NCBI RefSeq assembly: GCF_022179285.1
Contig: NZ_BPQO01000001.1
Location: 186,001-250,000, forward strand
Direction: 5' to 3'
From: Methylobacterium hispanicum
Lineage (GTDB): Bacteria > Pseudomonadota > Alphaproteobacteria > Rhizobiales > Beijerinckiaceae
DNA: 64,000 nt
In this document: positions 16,000 through 24,438 of the stretch, in pieces
How the letters are laid out: every line of letters starts with the position of its first letter
Position numbering within the stretch: position 1 is the first letter of the stretch
Position numbers and translations under genes: made by a program
The notes under the pieces: generated by a model
Told to the model about the DNA's origin: nothing
What the model saw: only the letters and a program-made list of their open reading frames with translations
The model's database searches: none

Positions 16000-16439
16000 G
16001 CCGAGGTCGGATCTCCGGCCTGCAGCGGCCGCCGGACAACGGGCGTCGACGGCCACGGTTCGATGACAGATCCGCGAGGCAGCGGGCGTCGTGCAAAACC
16101 TCGTTTGGACAGATCGTCCGCTTCGGACGACGAAAGGAAATTGGCGCGACGGTTCGATTGGGCCGGAGGTACGTCTGCTCCCTGGCAAACGCGGAGCGTC
16201 CGCTCCCCACGCCAAACGGAAGTTCGCGGCCCCTTTGTCGAATGTCCGATCCGTGTGCGGGATCGGACCTCCATGATCGGGACCGGGTCAGGCGAAGTAG
16301 CCTGCGCTTACCTGCTCGGCCCGGATGCCGGAAAGATCGAGCACGCCTTCGCCCGAGAGCAGGAGGAGCGCGCCCCGTTCTACGCCGAGGAGACCGTGTA
16401 GGTTCGCCCGCCCAGCGCGATTCGGTCGCCCTCGGCCTG
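16000..16439. other. Gap upstream of the di-heme cytochrome gene
   Basis: No gene supported. A 42-codon open stretch at 16273-16401 has no convincing ribosome binding site or family match. The region should contain the promoter of the cytochrome gene, but no clear -35/-10 pair was found. It holds a hairpin at 16244-16268. Confidence 0.35.
16244..16268. repeat. Perfect 9-bp inverted repeat
   Basis: GTCCGATCC (16244-16252) and GGATCGGAC (16260-16268) with a 7-base loop. No T-run follows on either strand. It may be an operator or a relic of mobile DNA. Confidence 0.55.
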
Positions 16440-16591
16440 GTGAAGCCCAGGATCAGGTTGCTGCTCGACCCGGTGACGCTCGGCGTGGCGCTGGGCTTGT
16501 TCGTCGGCAAGCGGGCTCCGGGCTGGCCATCTTGGTGCTGGTCACCGCGCTCAAGCGGGTCGGACTCGCCCGGGAGGAAACGGAGGATTGA
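16440..16591 (+). pseudogene. Possible remnant of an NhaA-type Na+/H+ antiporter
   Basis: One frame (16440 to about 16511) encodes LLLDPVTLGVALGLFVGK, very like a transmembrane segment late in NhaA (ALGLFxGKQ). After a +1 frame change near 16512 a second frame reads SGLAILVLVTALKRVGLAR, which could continue to the next NhaA helix before a stop at 16591. The rest of an antiporter (about 400 residues) is absent. It is therefore a short, frameshifted remnant if the identification is right; the match rests on about 20 residues. Confidence 0.35.
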
Positions 16592-16657
16592 GCCGATGTC
16601 GATGAATGGGAAAGTGCCACCCGCCCGGGCTCGGGCGGCGGAATGGGAGGGGCGCCG

Positions 16658-17962
16658 GTGAGGGCGAGGGTACGGGCCTGGATCGAGTTCCTGGGCGACC
16701 AGTTCTGGCTGCGTCCGGCGCTCGTCGTGCTCGCCTGCATCGGCCTGGCCCAGGTCGCCGTGTGGCTGGAGACCGCGCAGATCGCCGGCCACGACCCGTC
16801 CTCCCCGAACGCGGACTGGGGCTGGACCGGGGGCGCCGAGGGGGCAAGGGCACTGCTCAGCGCCGTCGCTTCCTCCACCATCGGGGTGGCGGGCACCACC
16901 TTCTCGATCACCATCGCGGCGCTGACGCTGGCCTCGAACCAGATGGGGCCTCGGCTCCTGCGCAATTTCGTGCGCGACGCCCGCAACCAGCTCGTGCTCG
17001 GGGTCTTCCTCGGCACCTTCGCCTACGCGCTGATGGTGCTGCGCACGGTGCGCACCGTCGAGGAGGAGACCTTCGTCCCGCACCTCGCCATTTCGGGTGC
17101 CGTGCTGCTGGCGCTGGTCTGTATCGGGACGCTGGTCTGGTTCGTCCACCACGTCGCCACCAGCATCAACGTCGAGACCGTGGTCGACGCCGTCCACCGC
17201 GACCTCTGCGCGGCCGTCGAGGCGCGGACCCGCGACGGGGCCGACGTCCAGCCACCGACGGAAGCCCCGCGCGGCGCCCCGGTCGCGCCGGCGGACGGCG
17301 GCTATCTGCAGGCGGTCGACACGGATGGCCTCGCCGACTGGGCACACGAGCGGCGCGTCGTCCTCGCCCTGAGGGTTCGTCCGGGCGATTTCGTGCCACG
17401 GGGATTCCCGGTCGCCTTCCTCTCCGCGGGCGTCGAGGACGCCGCCGAGGCCGTCGGCCGCGCGCTCACCTTCGGGTGCCGGCCCGCCGCGCTGCAGGAC
17501 CTCGAATACTCGGTGCGGCAGCTCGTCGAGATCGCGGTGCGGGCGCTCTCGCCCGGCATCAACGACCCGATGACGGCGGGCAGCGTACTGGACCACCTGG
17601 GCGACGCCCTGTGCCGGATCGCGCCGCGGCACCTGCCGACCGGAGCCGTTGCTCGCGAGGGCCACGTCGTGCTCGTGCATCCGGTGACGGACTATGACGG
17701 CCTGTGCGACGCGATGTTCCACATGATCCGCCAGAACGCCGCCGGCTCGGTCCACGTGCTCGCGCGGATGCTGGACGTCCTCACCCGCGCCGCGGAGGTC
17801 GAGCGACTGACCTCGCGCCTGTCCGAGCTCGGGCGCCATGCCGACCTCGTGCTCGCCGCCGCGCGGCGCGACGTCGCCGACCCGCGCGACCTCGCCGACC
17901 TGGAGGAGCGGCACACCCGCTTCGTTCGGGTGCGTGCGGGAGCGGCTCAAGCTGTCGGGTGA
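16658..17962 (+). CDS. DUF2254 family membrane protein
   Basis: A 434-residue predicted inner-membrane protein. Four hydrophobic segments lie in the N-terminal half (about 12-32, 65-90, 108-128 and 143-165), including TTFSITIAALTLASNQMGPRLLRNF, the hallmark of the DUF2254 family. The C-terminal half is soluble and contains RALSPGINDPMTA, also conserved in the family. I chose GTG 16658 because GGGAGGGG lies just upstream; ATG 16643 in the same frame would add five residues. The function of DUF2254 proteins is not established. It stands alone between relic sequences. Confidence 0.85.
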   Translation: MRARVRAWIEFLGDQFWLRPALVVLACIGLAQVAVWLETAQIAGHDPSSPNADWGWTGGAEGARALLSAVASSTIGVAGTTFSITIAALTLASNQMGPRLLRNFVRDARNQLVLGVFLGTFAYALMVLRTVRTVEEETFVPHLAISGAVLLALVCIGTLVWFVHHVATSINVETVVDAVHRDLCAAVEARTRDGADVQPPTEAPRGAPVAPADGGYLQAVDTDGLADWAHERRVVLALRVRPGDFVPRGFPVAFLSAGVEDAAEAVGRALTFGCRPAALQDLEYSVRQLVEIAVRALSPGINDPMTAGSVLDHLGDALCRIAPRHLPTGAVAREGHVVLVHPVTDYDGLCDAMFHMIRQNAAGSVHVLARMLDVLTRAAEVERLTSRLSELGRHADLVLAAARRDVADPRDLADLEERHTRFVRVRAGAAQAVG

Positions 17963-18772
17963 ATCGATGCGGCATGCCCTGTCGACGAGGATCGTTGAAC
18001 TCTTGGGGGCGGCCCGTCGGGATCGAGTGGCAGGCCTACAAGTGCACCGGGATGGCCGCCGCCACTGCGAGCGAGACGAAGGTCCGTCCATTGCCGCGAT
18101 GGATCTCGGGACGGCCGGCGTCGGCGTCCTTAAGCCGTGAGATCATGCGGGGACGATTGGCTTGAGCGCTCTCCACCGAAGTGGATGCCGGTTCGGCGAA
18201 AGAGAGCGCGTCACAACAAGGACTTAGAGCCGTTCCCGATTGCAACGTGATGGGGAACGGCTCTAAGGAGAACCGCGGTCGCGGTCCCCACCGACGAAAC
18301 CGCGACATGCCCGGTCGGGTCCGGATCATCGGCTTGGCCCATAGCGTCCCGCAAGGGCGCTTCGGCCATGTCGTCGTCGCTCGGCACGCCCGGCCCGGTC
18401 AGCGCCTGCTCGTCGCCGAGGAGGTGCTGGCCGGACGCGATCACGTACCGACCCGCGAACGCGCCGTGGCGGAACACCGCCTGCTCAGCAACCCTACCGA
18501 TGCAATTTGTGGAAGAAATGTGGCGCCGCCCCCTTCCCAGCTGGGCCTGGAGAGGCCGCGGCCAAAGTCAAGATCGACCCGTCTCTCGCCAAGCGGCCGG
18601 CGAGCCCGATCCGACGAAACCCAGGTAAGCGTACCCACTGGCTGTTGAGAGCGAATCCAACGGGCTTGCCAATAGCTCGAACGAGCGAGGGCGCCGACTT
18701 ACGCGTGCTAACTTTTGGGAGATTCTTGTTAGCACCGCGGATCATGGATCCTAGCCAAGTGCTTGATTTGTA
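17963..18772. other. Long gap before tRNA-Glu
   Basis: About 800 bases with no supported gene. The open stretches (for example near 18211-18477 on minus and 18181-18648 on plus) overlap each other, lack ribosome binding sites and match no family I recognise. A 14-bp-arm palindrome lies at 18224-18266. The stretch looks like decayed sequence beside a tRNA gene, a common site for mobile DNA. Confidence 0.4.
18224..18266. repeat. Perfect 14-bp-arm intergenic palindrome
   Basis: TTAGAGCCGTTCCC (18224-18237) and GGGAACGGCTCTAA (18253-18266) with a 15-base loop. Palindromes with an AGAGCCGTT arm recur in intergenic DNA of Methylobacterium and Bradyrhizobium as far as I recall, so this may be a REP/RIME-like dispersed element. 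There is no coding capacity inside. Confidence 0.7.
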
Positions 18773-18847
18773 TGGCGCGCCTACGGGGAATCGAACCCCG
18801 GTCTGATCCGTGAGAGGGACCTGTCCTAACCGCTAGACGATAGGCGC
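18773..18847 (-). tRNA. tRNA-Glu (anticodon CTC)
   Basis: A full cloverleaf can be drawn on the minus strand. The acceptor stem is GCGCCTA with TAGGCGC, the D arm contains AGCGGTTAGGA, and the anticodon stem GGTCC/GGATC encloses loop CTCTCAC with anticodon CTC. The T arm is CCGGG-GTTCGAT-TCCCCG-like, then discriminator G and an encoded CCA (18775-18773). It reads GAG codons. A promoter lies immediately upstream (18868-18896). Confidence 0.96.
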
Positions 18848-18867
18848 TTTACTTGAGCAAGACTTGC

Positions 18868-18896
18868 TTACTACATACCTACCTTGGGACAGTCAA
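18868..18896 (-). promoter_or_regulatory. Sigma70-type promoter of tRNA-Glu
   Basis: On the minus strand TTGACT (18896-18891) is followed by a 17-base spacer and TAGTAA (18873-18868). The expected start, 6-8 bases further, lies about 15 bases before the tRNA 5' end at 18847. The -35 is near consensus, the -10 weaker. Confidence 0.65.
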
Positions 18897-19002
18897 CGAT
18901 CGTAGCGGTCATTGGAACACCTGCAGGCCGGCAACCCTTGGTAGGCTGACCGTGCCCAACCCCTTGTACCTACATACTCGGTAGGGTCGAAGGGGCATGA
19001 AG

Positions 19003-19030
19003 CTGTCCTAGACCGCTGGGCGATGGGAGC
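19003..19030 (-). pseudogene. Partial duplicate of the tRNA-Glu 5' half
   Basis: The minus strand from 19030 to 19003 matches the first 27 bases of the tRNA-Glu gene at 18847 in 23 of 28 aligned columns, covering the acceptor 5' strand and D arm (shared AGCGGT and TAGGACAG). The anticodon arm, T arm and 3' acceptor strand do not follow, so it cannot be a functional tRNA. Confidence 0.6.
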
Positions 19031-19121
19031 TTCCCGCGGCGGCGTGGCGATCCTATAGCGACGCCTGAATGCGGGAGCAACCCCCGCGTGACGCTTTTTC
19101 GAGGCGGGCGGGAGAAACGGT

Positions 19122-20123
19122 GTGACGGGTGATCCGGTGGGGAATGCGGGCGGGACGGAGCGGCAGGGCGTGGTCGCCGCGGAGGCGCCGGTGCGGCTGG
19201 ATCGGGCGCTGGCGCTCCTGTTCCCCGACCTCTCGCGCTCGCGGCTCCAGGATCTGGTGCGGGCGGGCCATGTGCGGCGGGACGGCGCGGCGGTGCGCGA
19301 CCCGTCCCTGAAGGTCGCGGCCGGCGCGAGCCTCGCCGTCACGGTGCCGGAGGCCGCGCCCGCCGCGCCGCTGCCCGAGGCGCTCGGCCTCGTCGTGCCC
19401 TACGAGGACGACGACCTCGTCGTGATCGACAAGCCCGCCGGCCTGGTGGTGCATCCAGGCCCCGGCAACGAGACCGGCACGCTCGTGAACGCCCTGCTCG
19501 ATCATTGCGGCGACAGCCTCTCGGGGATCGGCGGGGTGCGCCGGCCCGGCATCGTGCACCGGCTCGACAAGGACACGAGCGGCCTGATGGTCGTGGCCAA
19601 GAACGATGCCGCCCATCACGGCCTCGCCGCGCAGTTCGCCGACCACGGCCGCAGCGGGCCGCTGGAGCGCGCCTACCTGGCGCTGGCCTGGGGCGTGCCC
19701 GAGCCCGCGCGCGGCACCGTCACGGCCGAGCTCGCCCGCTCCCGGCACAATCGTGAGAAGATCGCGGTGGTGCGCCCTGGCGAAGGCCGCCACGCGGTGA
19801 CGCACTACGCCGTCGAGGCGCGCCACGGCGCGGAGGTCGCCCGGGTGCGCTGCCGCCTGGAGACCGGGCGCACACACCAGATCCGGGTGCACCTCGCCCA
19901 TATCGGGCACCCGCTCCTCGGCGACCCGGTCTATGGCGCAGCCTTCAAGACCAAGGCGGCGCGGCTGCCGGAGGCGGCCCAGGCCGCGCTCGCGGCGCTG
20001 CGGCGGCAGGCGCTGCACGCGGCGCTCCTCGGCTTCGCGCATCCGCGCACGGGCGAGCATCTGCGCTTCGAGAGCGCGGCCCCGCCCGACCTCGCGCGGC
20101 TGGCCGCGACGCTCGGGCTGTAA
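19122..20123 (+). CDS. rluD: RluA/RluD-family 23S rRNA pseudouridine synthase
   Basis: A 333-residue pseudouridine synthase. An N-terminal S4-like RNA-binding segment (about 22-75, with SRSRLQDLVRAGHV) precedes the catalytic domain, whose motif HRLDKDTSG places the nucleophile at Asp149; the later GRTHQIRVH is also diagnostic. It is closest in organisation to RluD, which modifies helix 69 of 23S rRNA (U1911/1915/1917), though RluC is not excluded. The start is GTG 19122, with GGAG seven bases upstream. It precedes rpoH, an arrangement seen in other Hyphomicrobiales. Confidence 0.88.
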   Translation: MTGDPVGNAGGTERQGVVAAEAPVRLDRALALLFPDLSRSRLQDLVRAGHVRRDGAAVRDPSLKVAAGASLAVTVPEAAPAAPLPEALGLVVPYEDDDLVVIDKPAGLVVHPGPGNETGTLVNALLDHCGDSLSGIGGVRRPGIVHRLDKDTSGLMVVAKNDAAHHGLAAQFADHGRSGPLERAYLALAWGVPEPARGTVTAELARSRHNREKIAVVRPGEGRHAVTHYAVEARHGAEVARVRCRLETGRTHQIRVHLAHIGHPLLGDPVYGAAFKTKAARLPEAAQAALAALRRQALHAALLGFAHPRTGEHLRFESAAPPDLARLAATLGL

Positions 20124-20419
20124 CCGCCGCACGGGGACAGCGAAGGGGAAGGGCAAAGGGGGATGGCGCGCCCGAGTTGCCCGCCGGCAACGGTCAAGCC
20201 CGATCCGCGCGCAGGTGCGAAAGGACACCGATACCCGCGGCCAATCGTGCCAGTGTCAACCGACCGGGCCCTCGCGCGTTGATCACGACAACCGGTTCGC
20301 GGAACCGCTACCGGCCCGACGGCTCACGGAGTACAGATGGTGAGTCGCACGGCCGGCTCAAGGAGCGACCGTCCGCAACACGCGTCCGCCCGGGAGGGGG
20401 ACCCTCAAGGAGAATGCCC

Positions 20420-21319
20420 ATGGCCGGCGCTTTGCCCGTGCTCGCCAACGAAGGTGGCCTGTCGCGCTACCTCGACGAGATCCGCAAGTTCCCGATGCTG
20501 GAGCCGTCGGAGGAGTTCACCCTCGCCAAGAGCTGGCGCGACGGGGGTGACCGCGAGGCCGCGCACCGCCTCGTGACCTCGCACCTGCGTCTCGTCGCCA
20601 AGATCGCGATGGGCTACCGCGGCTACGGCCTGCCGATCGGCGAGGTGGTCTCGGAAGGCAATGTCGGCCTGATGCAGGCGGTCAAGCGCTTCGACCCCGA
20701 CAAGGGTTTTCGCCTCGCCACCTACGCCATGTGGTGGATCAAGGCCGCGATCCAGGAATACATCCTGCGCTCGTGGTCGCTCGTGAAGATGGGCACCACC
20801 GCCAACCAGAAGAAGCTCTTCTTCAACCTGCGAAAGGCCAAGGGCCGGATCTCGGCGCTCGACGAGGGCGACCTCAAGCCGGATCAAGTCGCACAGATCG
20901 CGACCCGCCTCGGCGTGCCGGAGCAGGACGTGGTCGACATGAACCGGCGCCTGTCCGGCGACACCTCGCTCAACGCGCCGCTGCGCGAGGAGGGCGAGGG
21001 CGAGTGGCAGGACTGGCTCGTCGACAACAGCCCGAGCCAGGAGACCGTGCTGGTGCGCGAGCAGGAGGGGCAGAACCGCCTCTCGGCCCTGCGCGACGCC
21101 CTCGGCGTGCTCAACCCGCGCGAGCGCCGCATCTTCGAGGCGCGGCGGCTGGCCGACGACCCGATCACGCTGGAAGACCTCTCCGGCGAGTTCGGCGTCT
21201 CCCGCGAGCGCGTGCGGCAGATCGAGGTGCGGGCCTTCGAGAAGGTGCAGGAGGCGGTCAAGCGCAACCTCGCCACCCGCGAGGCCTCCCCGGGCCGTGA
21301 GGCGCGGGCCGAGGCCTGA
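20420..21319 (+). CDS. rpoH: RNA polymerase heat-shock sigma factor RpoH (sigma-32)
   Basis: A 299-residue group 3 sigma factor. Region 2 contains HLRLVAKIAMGYRGYGLP and FRLATYAMWWIKAAIQEYILRSWSLVK, followed by QKKLFFNLRKAK, the RpoH box that separates sigma-32 from other sigma factors. Region 4 ends with the helix-turn-helix GVSRERVRQIEVRAFEK. I chose ATG 20420 because AAGGAG lies 7 bases upstream; ATG 20414 in the same frame is too close to that element. The frame stays open to 20177 but that part is not sigma-like. It directs transcription of heat-shock genes; alphaproteobacteria often have two or more copies. Confidence 0.95.
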   Translation: MAGALPVLANEGGLSRYLDEIRKFPMLEPSEEFTLAKSWRDGGDREAAHRLVTSHLRLVAKIAMGYRGYGLPIGEVVSEGNVGLMQAVKRFDPDKGFRLATYAMWWIKAAIQEYILRSWSLVKMGTTANQKKLFFNLRKAKGRISALDEGDLKPDQVAQIATRLGVPEQDVVDMNRRLSGDTSLNAPLREEGEGEWQDWLVDNSPSQETVLVREQEGQNRLSALRDALGVLNPRERRIFEARRLADDPITLEDLSGEFGVSRERVRQIEVRAFEKVQEAVKRNLATREASPGREARAEA

Positions 21320-21428
21320 CGCCGCCGGAATCCCGACGCCGCGCGCCGGGATCGCCGCTCCGATGCCGCCCGTTTCGGAAGCGGGCGACGGAGGCCGGCG
21401 GCTCAGGCGGACGCGACCGCGCCGGCCC

Positions 21429-22856
21429 TCACCGCCACTGCTCGAACGCCCGCTGCATCACCTGCGCGCCCGTGTTGCCCTTCTCGAAGGTCACCACGGC
21501 GCGCTGACCGTTGGCGTAGCGCAGGCCGAGATCGAACCAGTTGCGATGGAGCAGGAAGTCGGTGTTCCGATCGACGTCGTTGCGCAGGGACGACAGCCCG
21601 ATCAGGAACAGGTTCTCGCGCACCCGCACCGGCAGTCCCGAGAGGGGTGAGCCCCGGGCGCCCTCATCGTCCTTGGCCTGGAGCAGGCCGACATCCTGAA
21701 CCGTCCGCTTCGACGCCTCCGGCCCCGACGGGCTGAAGGCGAGGCTCACGGTGTGCGAGGCCGGCAGGGTCGCGTCGAGATTGCGCTGGATCGTCAGCGT
21801 CAGGGTGAGGGCGTCCGGGATCGTGATCGTCGCGACGATCGCCGTCTGCAGGGGCTGACCCTGCTCGCCGCTCACGGATTCCAGCCGCCACAGGACGCGC
21901 CCCTGGCTCGTCACCGGCTGCGCGTCCGGTCCGCCGCCGCCCTCCTCCAGCAGCGTCGCGCGCTGCGCGACGGCGAGGTCGGGCTGGGCCGGCGCCTGAC
22001 CCGCCCCTTGAGCGGGCGCGCGGCCCTCGGCGGGCGTCGCGCGCTCGGCCGGCGCCGGCTCGCCGCCGACCCGGTCCGCGAATTTCGCGTCGCCGCTCTC
22101 GGGCTGGCTGTCCGCGCCGCTCGGCGCGGCCGCCTGGAACTCGGTCGGACGATCGCGCAGCAGGTAGGCCGCGACCGCGATCGCACCGATCACGCAGGTG
22201 AGTACGACCCCCACGAAGGCGTTGCGCAGGAGCCGCGAGCGGTTGCGCGGCGCCACCACGTCGATGCGCGGGCGCTGGCGCCCGTTCGCGATCTCGGGCG
22301 TGGCCGCCGGCTCCGGGGCGGCGACCGGCTCCGGCTCGGATGGGGGCGGCGCCTCGCCGGGCGGCCGCGGGGCGGCGATGGCGATGGCCGGCTCCCGCGG
22401 CGGCTCCACCGGCGCCGGGACGAAGTGCGGCGGGGGCGCCGGCGGCAGGAAGGGCTCGGCCGGGTGCTCGGGCGGCGCGGCCTCGGCGAAGGCGGCCGGC
22501 CCCGGCACGGGCGGCGGCGGGGCCGGCGTCTGCACCGGCGGCGCCGGCGAAGGGACGGCCGGCGGCGGCTCCGGCACCTTGGCCGGACCCTGCGCCGGGG
22601 CGGGCGCGACCGCCGGCGCGGCGTCCGGATCGTTGGCGGCGGCCGGGATGTCGTAGGTCGCCTCCAGACGGGTGATCGCCGTGTCGAGCGCCCGGCGCTC
22701 GGTGTCGATGTCGTCCTCGCTCAGCGGCGGGTCGATCGAGCGGAGCTGGGCGACCAGCGCGTTGCGCGCCCGGTCGTAGACGGCCCGGCGCATCGCGGGC
22801 GTCCGGTCGGGCAGCGCGTCGAGGGCGCGCGCCAGCAGCGGGTAGTAATCGGCCAT
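21429..22856 (-). CDS. Conserved membrane protein with a proline-rich region, unknown function
   Basis: A 475-residue protein in three parts: an N-terminal helical segment (1-70) starting MADYYPLLARALDALPD, a long Pro/Ala/Glu-rich disordered stretch (about 75-205), a single transmembrane helix (about 213-235, LLRNAFVGVVLTCVIG...), a second Ala/Pro linker, and a globular C-terminal domain (about 330-475) likely outside the cytoplasm. Proteins of this architecture are conserved in Hyphomicrobiales without a known function. It is convergent with rpoH and about 60 bases downstream of purA on the same strand, so it may share the purA transcript. Confidence 0.7.
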   Translation of the reverse strand: MADYYPLLARALDALPDRTPAMRRAVYDRARNALVAQLRSIDPPLSEDDIDTERRALDTAITRLEATYDIPAAANDPDAAPAVAPAPAQGPAKVPEPPPAVPSPAPPVQTPAPPPPVPGPAAFAEAAPPEHPAEPFLPPAPPPHFVPAPVEPPREPAIAIAAPRPPGEAPPPSEPEPVAAPEPAATPEIANGRQRPRIDVVAPRNRSRLLRNAFVGVVLTCVIGAIAVAAYLLRDRPTEFQAAAPSGADSQPESGDAKFADRVGGEPAPAERATPAEGRAPAQGAGQAPAQPDLAVAQRATLLEEGGGGPDAQPVTSQGRVLWRLESVSGEQGQPLQTAIVATITIPDALTLTLTIQRNLDATLPASHTVSLAFSPSGPEASKRTVQDVGLLQAKDDEGARGSPLSGLPVRVRENLFLIGLSSLRNDVDRNTDFLLHRNWFDLGLRYANGQRAVVTFEKGNTGAQVMQRAFEQWR

Positions 22857-22919
22857 CGTCCCCGGTCCGGTCCCCTACGGGCTGACCTCTGGGCGCCACG
22901 CGCCCGAGGCTCGTGCTGC

Positions 22920-24212
22920 CTAGTCCTCGAAGGGGTTGTGCATCAGGATGGTGTCGTCGCGCTCCGGCGAGGTCGAGAGCAGGGCGACGGGCGCCCCGAT
23001 CAGTTCCTCGATCCGGCGCACGTACTTGATCGCCTGCGCCGGCAGCTCCGCCCAGGAACGGGCGCCCGCCGTCGTCTCGGCCCAGCCCGGGAACTCCTCG
23101 TAGATCGGCTCGACCCGTCCTTGCGCCGCCTGGCTCGCCGGCAGGTGGTCGATGGTCTGGCCGTCGAGGCGGTAGCCGGTGCAGATCCGGATGGTCTCGA
23201 ACCCGTCGAGGATGTCGAGCTTGGTCAGCGCGATGCCGTGGATCCCCGAGGTCCGCACGGTCTGGCGCACCAGCACCGCGTCGAACCAGCCGCAGCGGCG
23301 CTTGCGGCCGGTGTTGACGCCGAACTCGCGGCCCTTGGCGCCGATGGTCTCGCCGATCTCGTCGAACAGCTCGGTCGGGAACGGGCCCTCGCCCACGCGG
23401 GTGGTGTAGGCCTTGGCGATGCCGAGCACGTAGCCGATCGCGCCGGGCCCGAGGCCGGAGCCGGTGGCGGCCTGGGCGGCGACGATGTTGGAGGAGGTCA
23501 CGAACGGGTAGGTGCCGTGGTCCACGTCGAGGAGCGCGCCCTGCGCGCCCTCGAACAGGATGCGCTTGCCGTGGCGGCGCTCCTCGTCGAGGAGCGACCA
23601 GACCGGCGCCACGTAGGGGAGGATGGTGGGCGCGATCGCCTTCAGCTCAGCCAGGAGCGCGCCCGCGTCGACCTCGTCGATCCCGAGGCCGCGACGAAGC
23701 GCGTTGTGGTGGGCGAGCAGGCGCTCGATCTTGGCGGGCAGCGTGTCGGGGTCGGCGAGGTCGACGACCCGGATGGCGCGCCGGCCGACCTTGTCCTCGT
23801 AGGCCGGGCCGATGCCGCGCTTGGTCGTGCCGATCTTGAGACCCACATTCGCGGTCTCGCGGAAATGGTCGAGCTCGCGGTGCAGCGGCAGGATCAGCGT
23901 GGCGTTGTCGGCGATGCGCAGCGTCTCGGGCGAGATCGCCACGCCTTGGCTTTGGATCCGCGCGATCTCGTCCACGAGATGCCAGGGATCGACCACGACG
24001 CCGTTGCCGATGACCGAGAGCTTGCCGCCGCGCACCACGCCGGAGGGCAGCAGCGCCAGCTTGTAGGTGACGCCGTCGATGACGAGGGTGTGGCCGGCAT
24101 TGTGCCCGCCCTGGAAGCGCACCACGATGTCGGCCTGCTCGGAGAGCCAGTCGACGATCTTGCCCTTCCCCTCGTCGCCCCACTGGGCGCCTACGACGAC
24201 GACGTTCGCCAT
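22920..24212 (-). CDS. purA: Adenylosuccinate synthetase
   Basis: A 430-residue PurA, which makes adenylosuccinate from IMP, aspartate and GTP in de novo AMP synthesis in the cytoplasm. The N-terminal P-loop [11 protein letters not shown] (about 8-18) and the GHNAGHT motif (catalytic His) are intact, as are [11 protein letters not shown] and the C-terminal KLDILDG. Length is exactly family-typical. The frame extends upstream, but ATG 24212 begins the canonical [18 protein letters not shown]. It is divergent from pepN. Confidence 0.97.
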   Translation of the reverse strand: MANVVVVGAQWGDEGKGKIVDWLSEQADIVVRFQGGHNAGHTLVIDGVTYKLALLPSGVVRGGKLSVIGNGVVVDPWHLVDEIARIQSQGVAISPETLRIADNATLILPLHRELDHFRETANVGLKIGTTKRGIGPAYEDKVGRRAIRVVDLADPDTLPAKIERLLAHHNALRRGLGIDEVDAGALLAELKAIAPTILPYVAPVWSLLDEERRHGKRILFEGAQGALLDVDHGTYPFVTSSNIVAAQAATGSGLGPGAIGYVLGIAKAYTTRVGEGPFPTELFDEIGETIGAKGREFGVNTGRKRRCGWFDAVLVRQTVRTSGIHGIALTKLDILDGFETIRICTGYRLDGQTIDHLPASQAAQGRVEPIYEEFPGWAETTAGARSWAELPAQAIKYVRRIEELIGAPVALLSTSPERDDTILMHNPFED

Positions 24213-24438
24213 GCGTGCCTTCGATCCGTGTGTTGTGCCAGCGGACGATAAGCCGGCTTGTGCGCGGGTAACCCGTTGCCGTGAGACCCTTTCCGCGATC
24301 CGGCCCGGGAAATCAAGCAAGCCGCCCCCAGGCAGCGGTGCATGGAGCGGTGCATGGCGGACGGGACGCTCCGCGCGACAGGCGCGCCGGGGGCGCCTAG
24401 AAGAGCCGGGAGACCGGCCCGAGCGGAGACCCGAGACG

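Noticed and set aside
16273..16401. A 42-codon plus-strand open frame upstream of the NhaA-like remnant
   Set aside because: No ribosome binding site or recognised motif; it overlaps no conserved feature.
14903..18091. A 1062-codon minus-strand open frame spanning the cytochrome gene, a gap and DUF2254
   Set aside because: It crosses both genes in other frames and has no domain; long stop-free runs are common at this GC content.
18211..18477. An 88-codon minus-strand open frame before tRNA-Glu
   Set aside because: It runs through the perfect palindrome at 18224-18266, has no ribosome binding site and matches no family.
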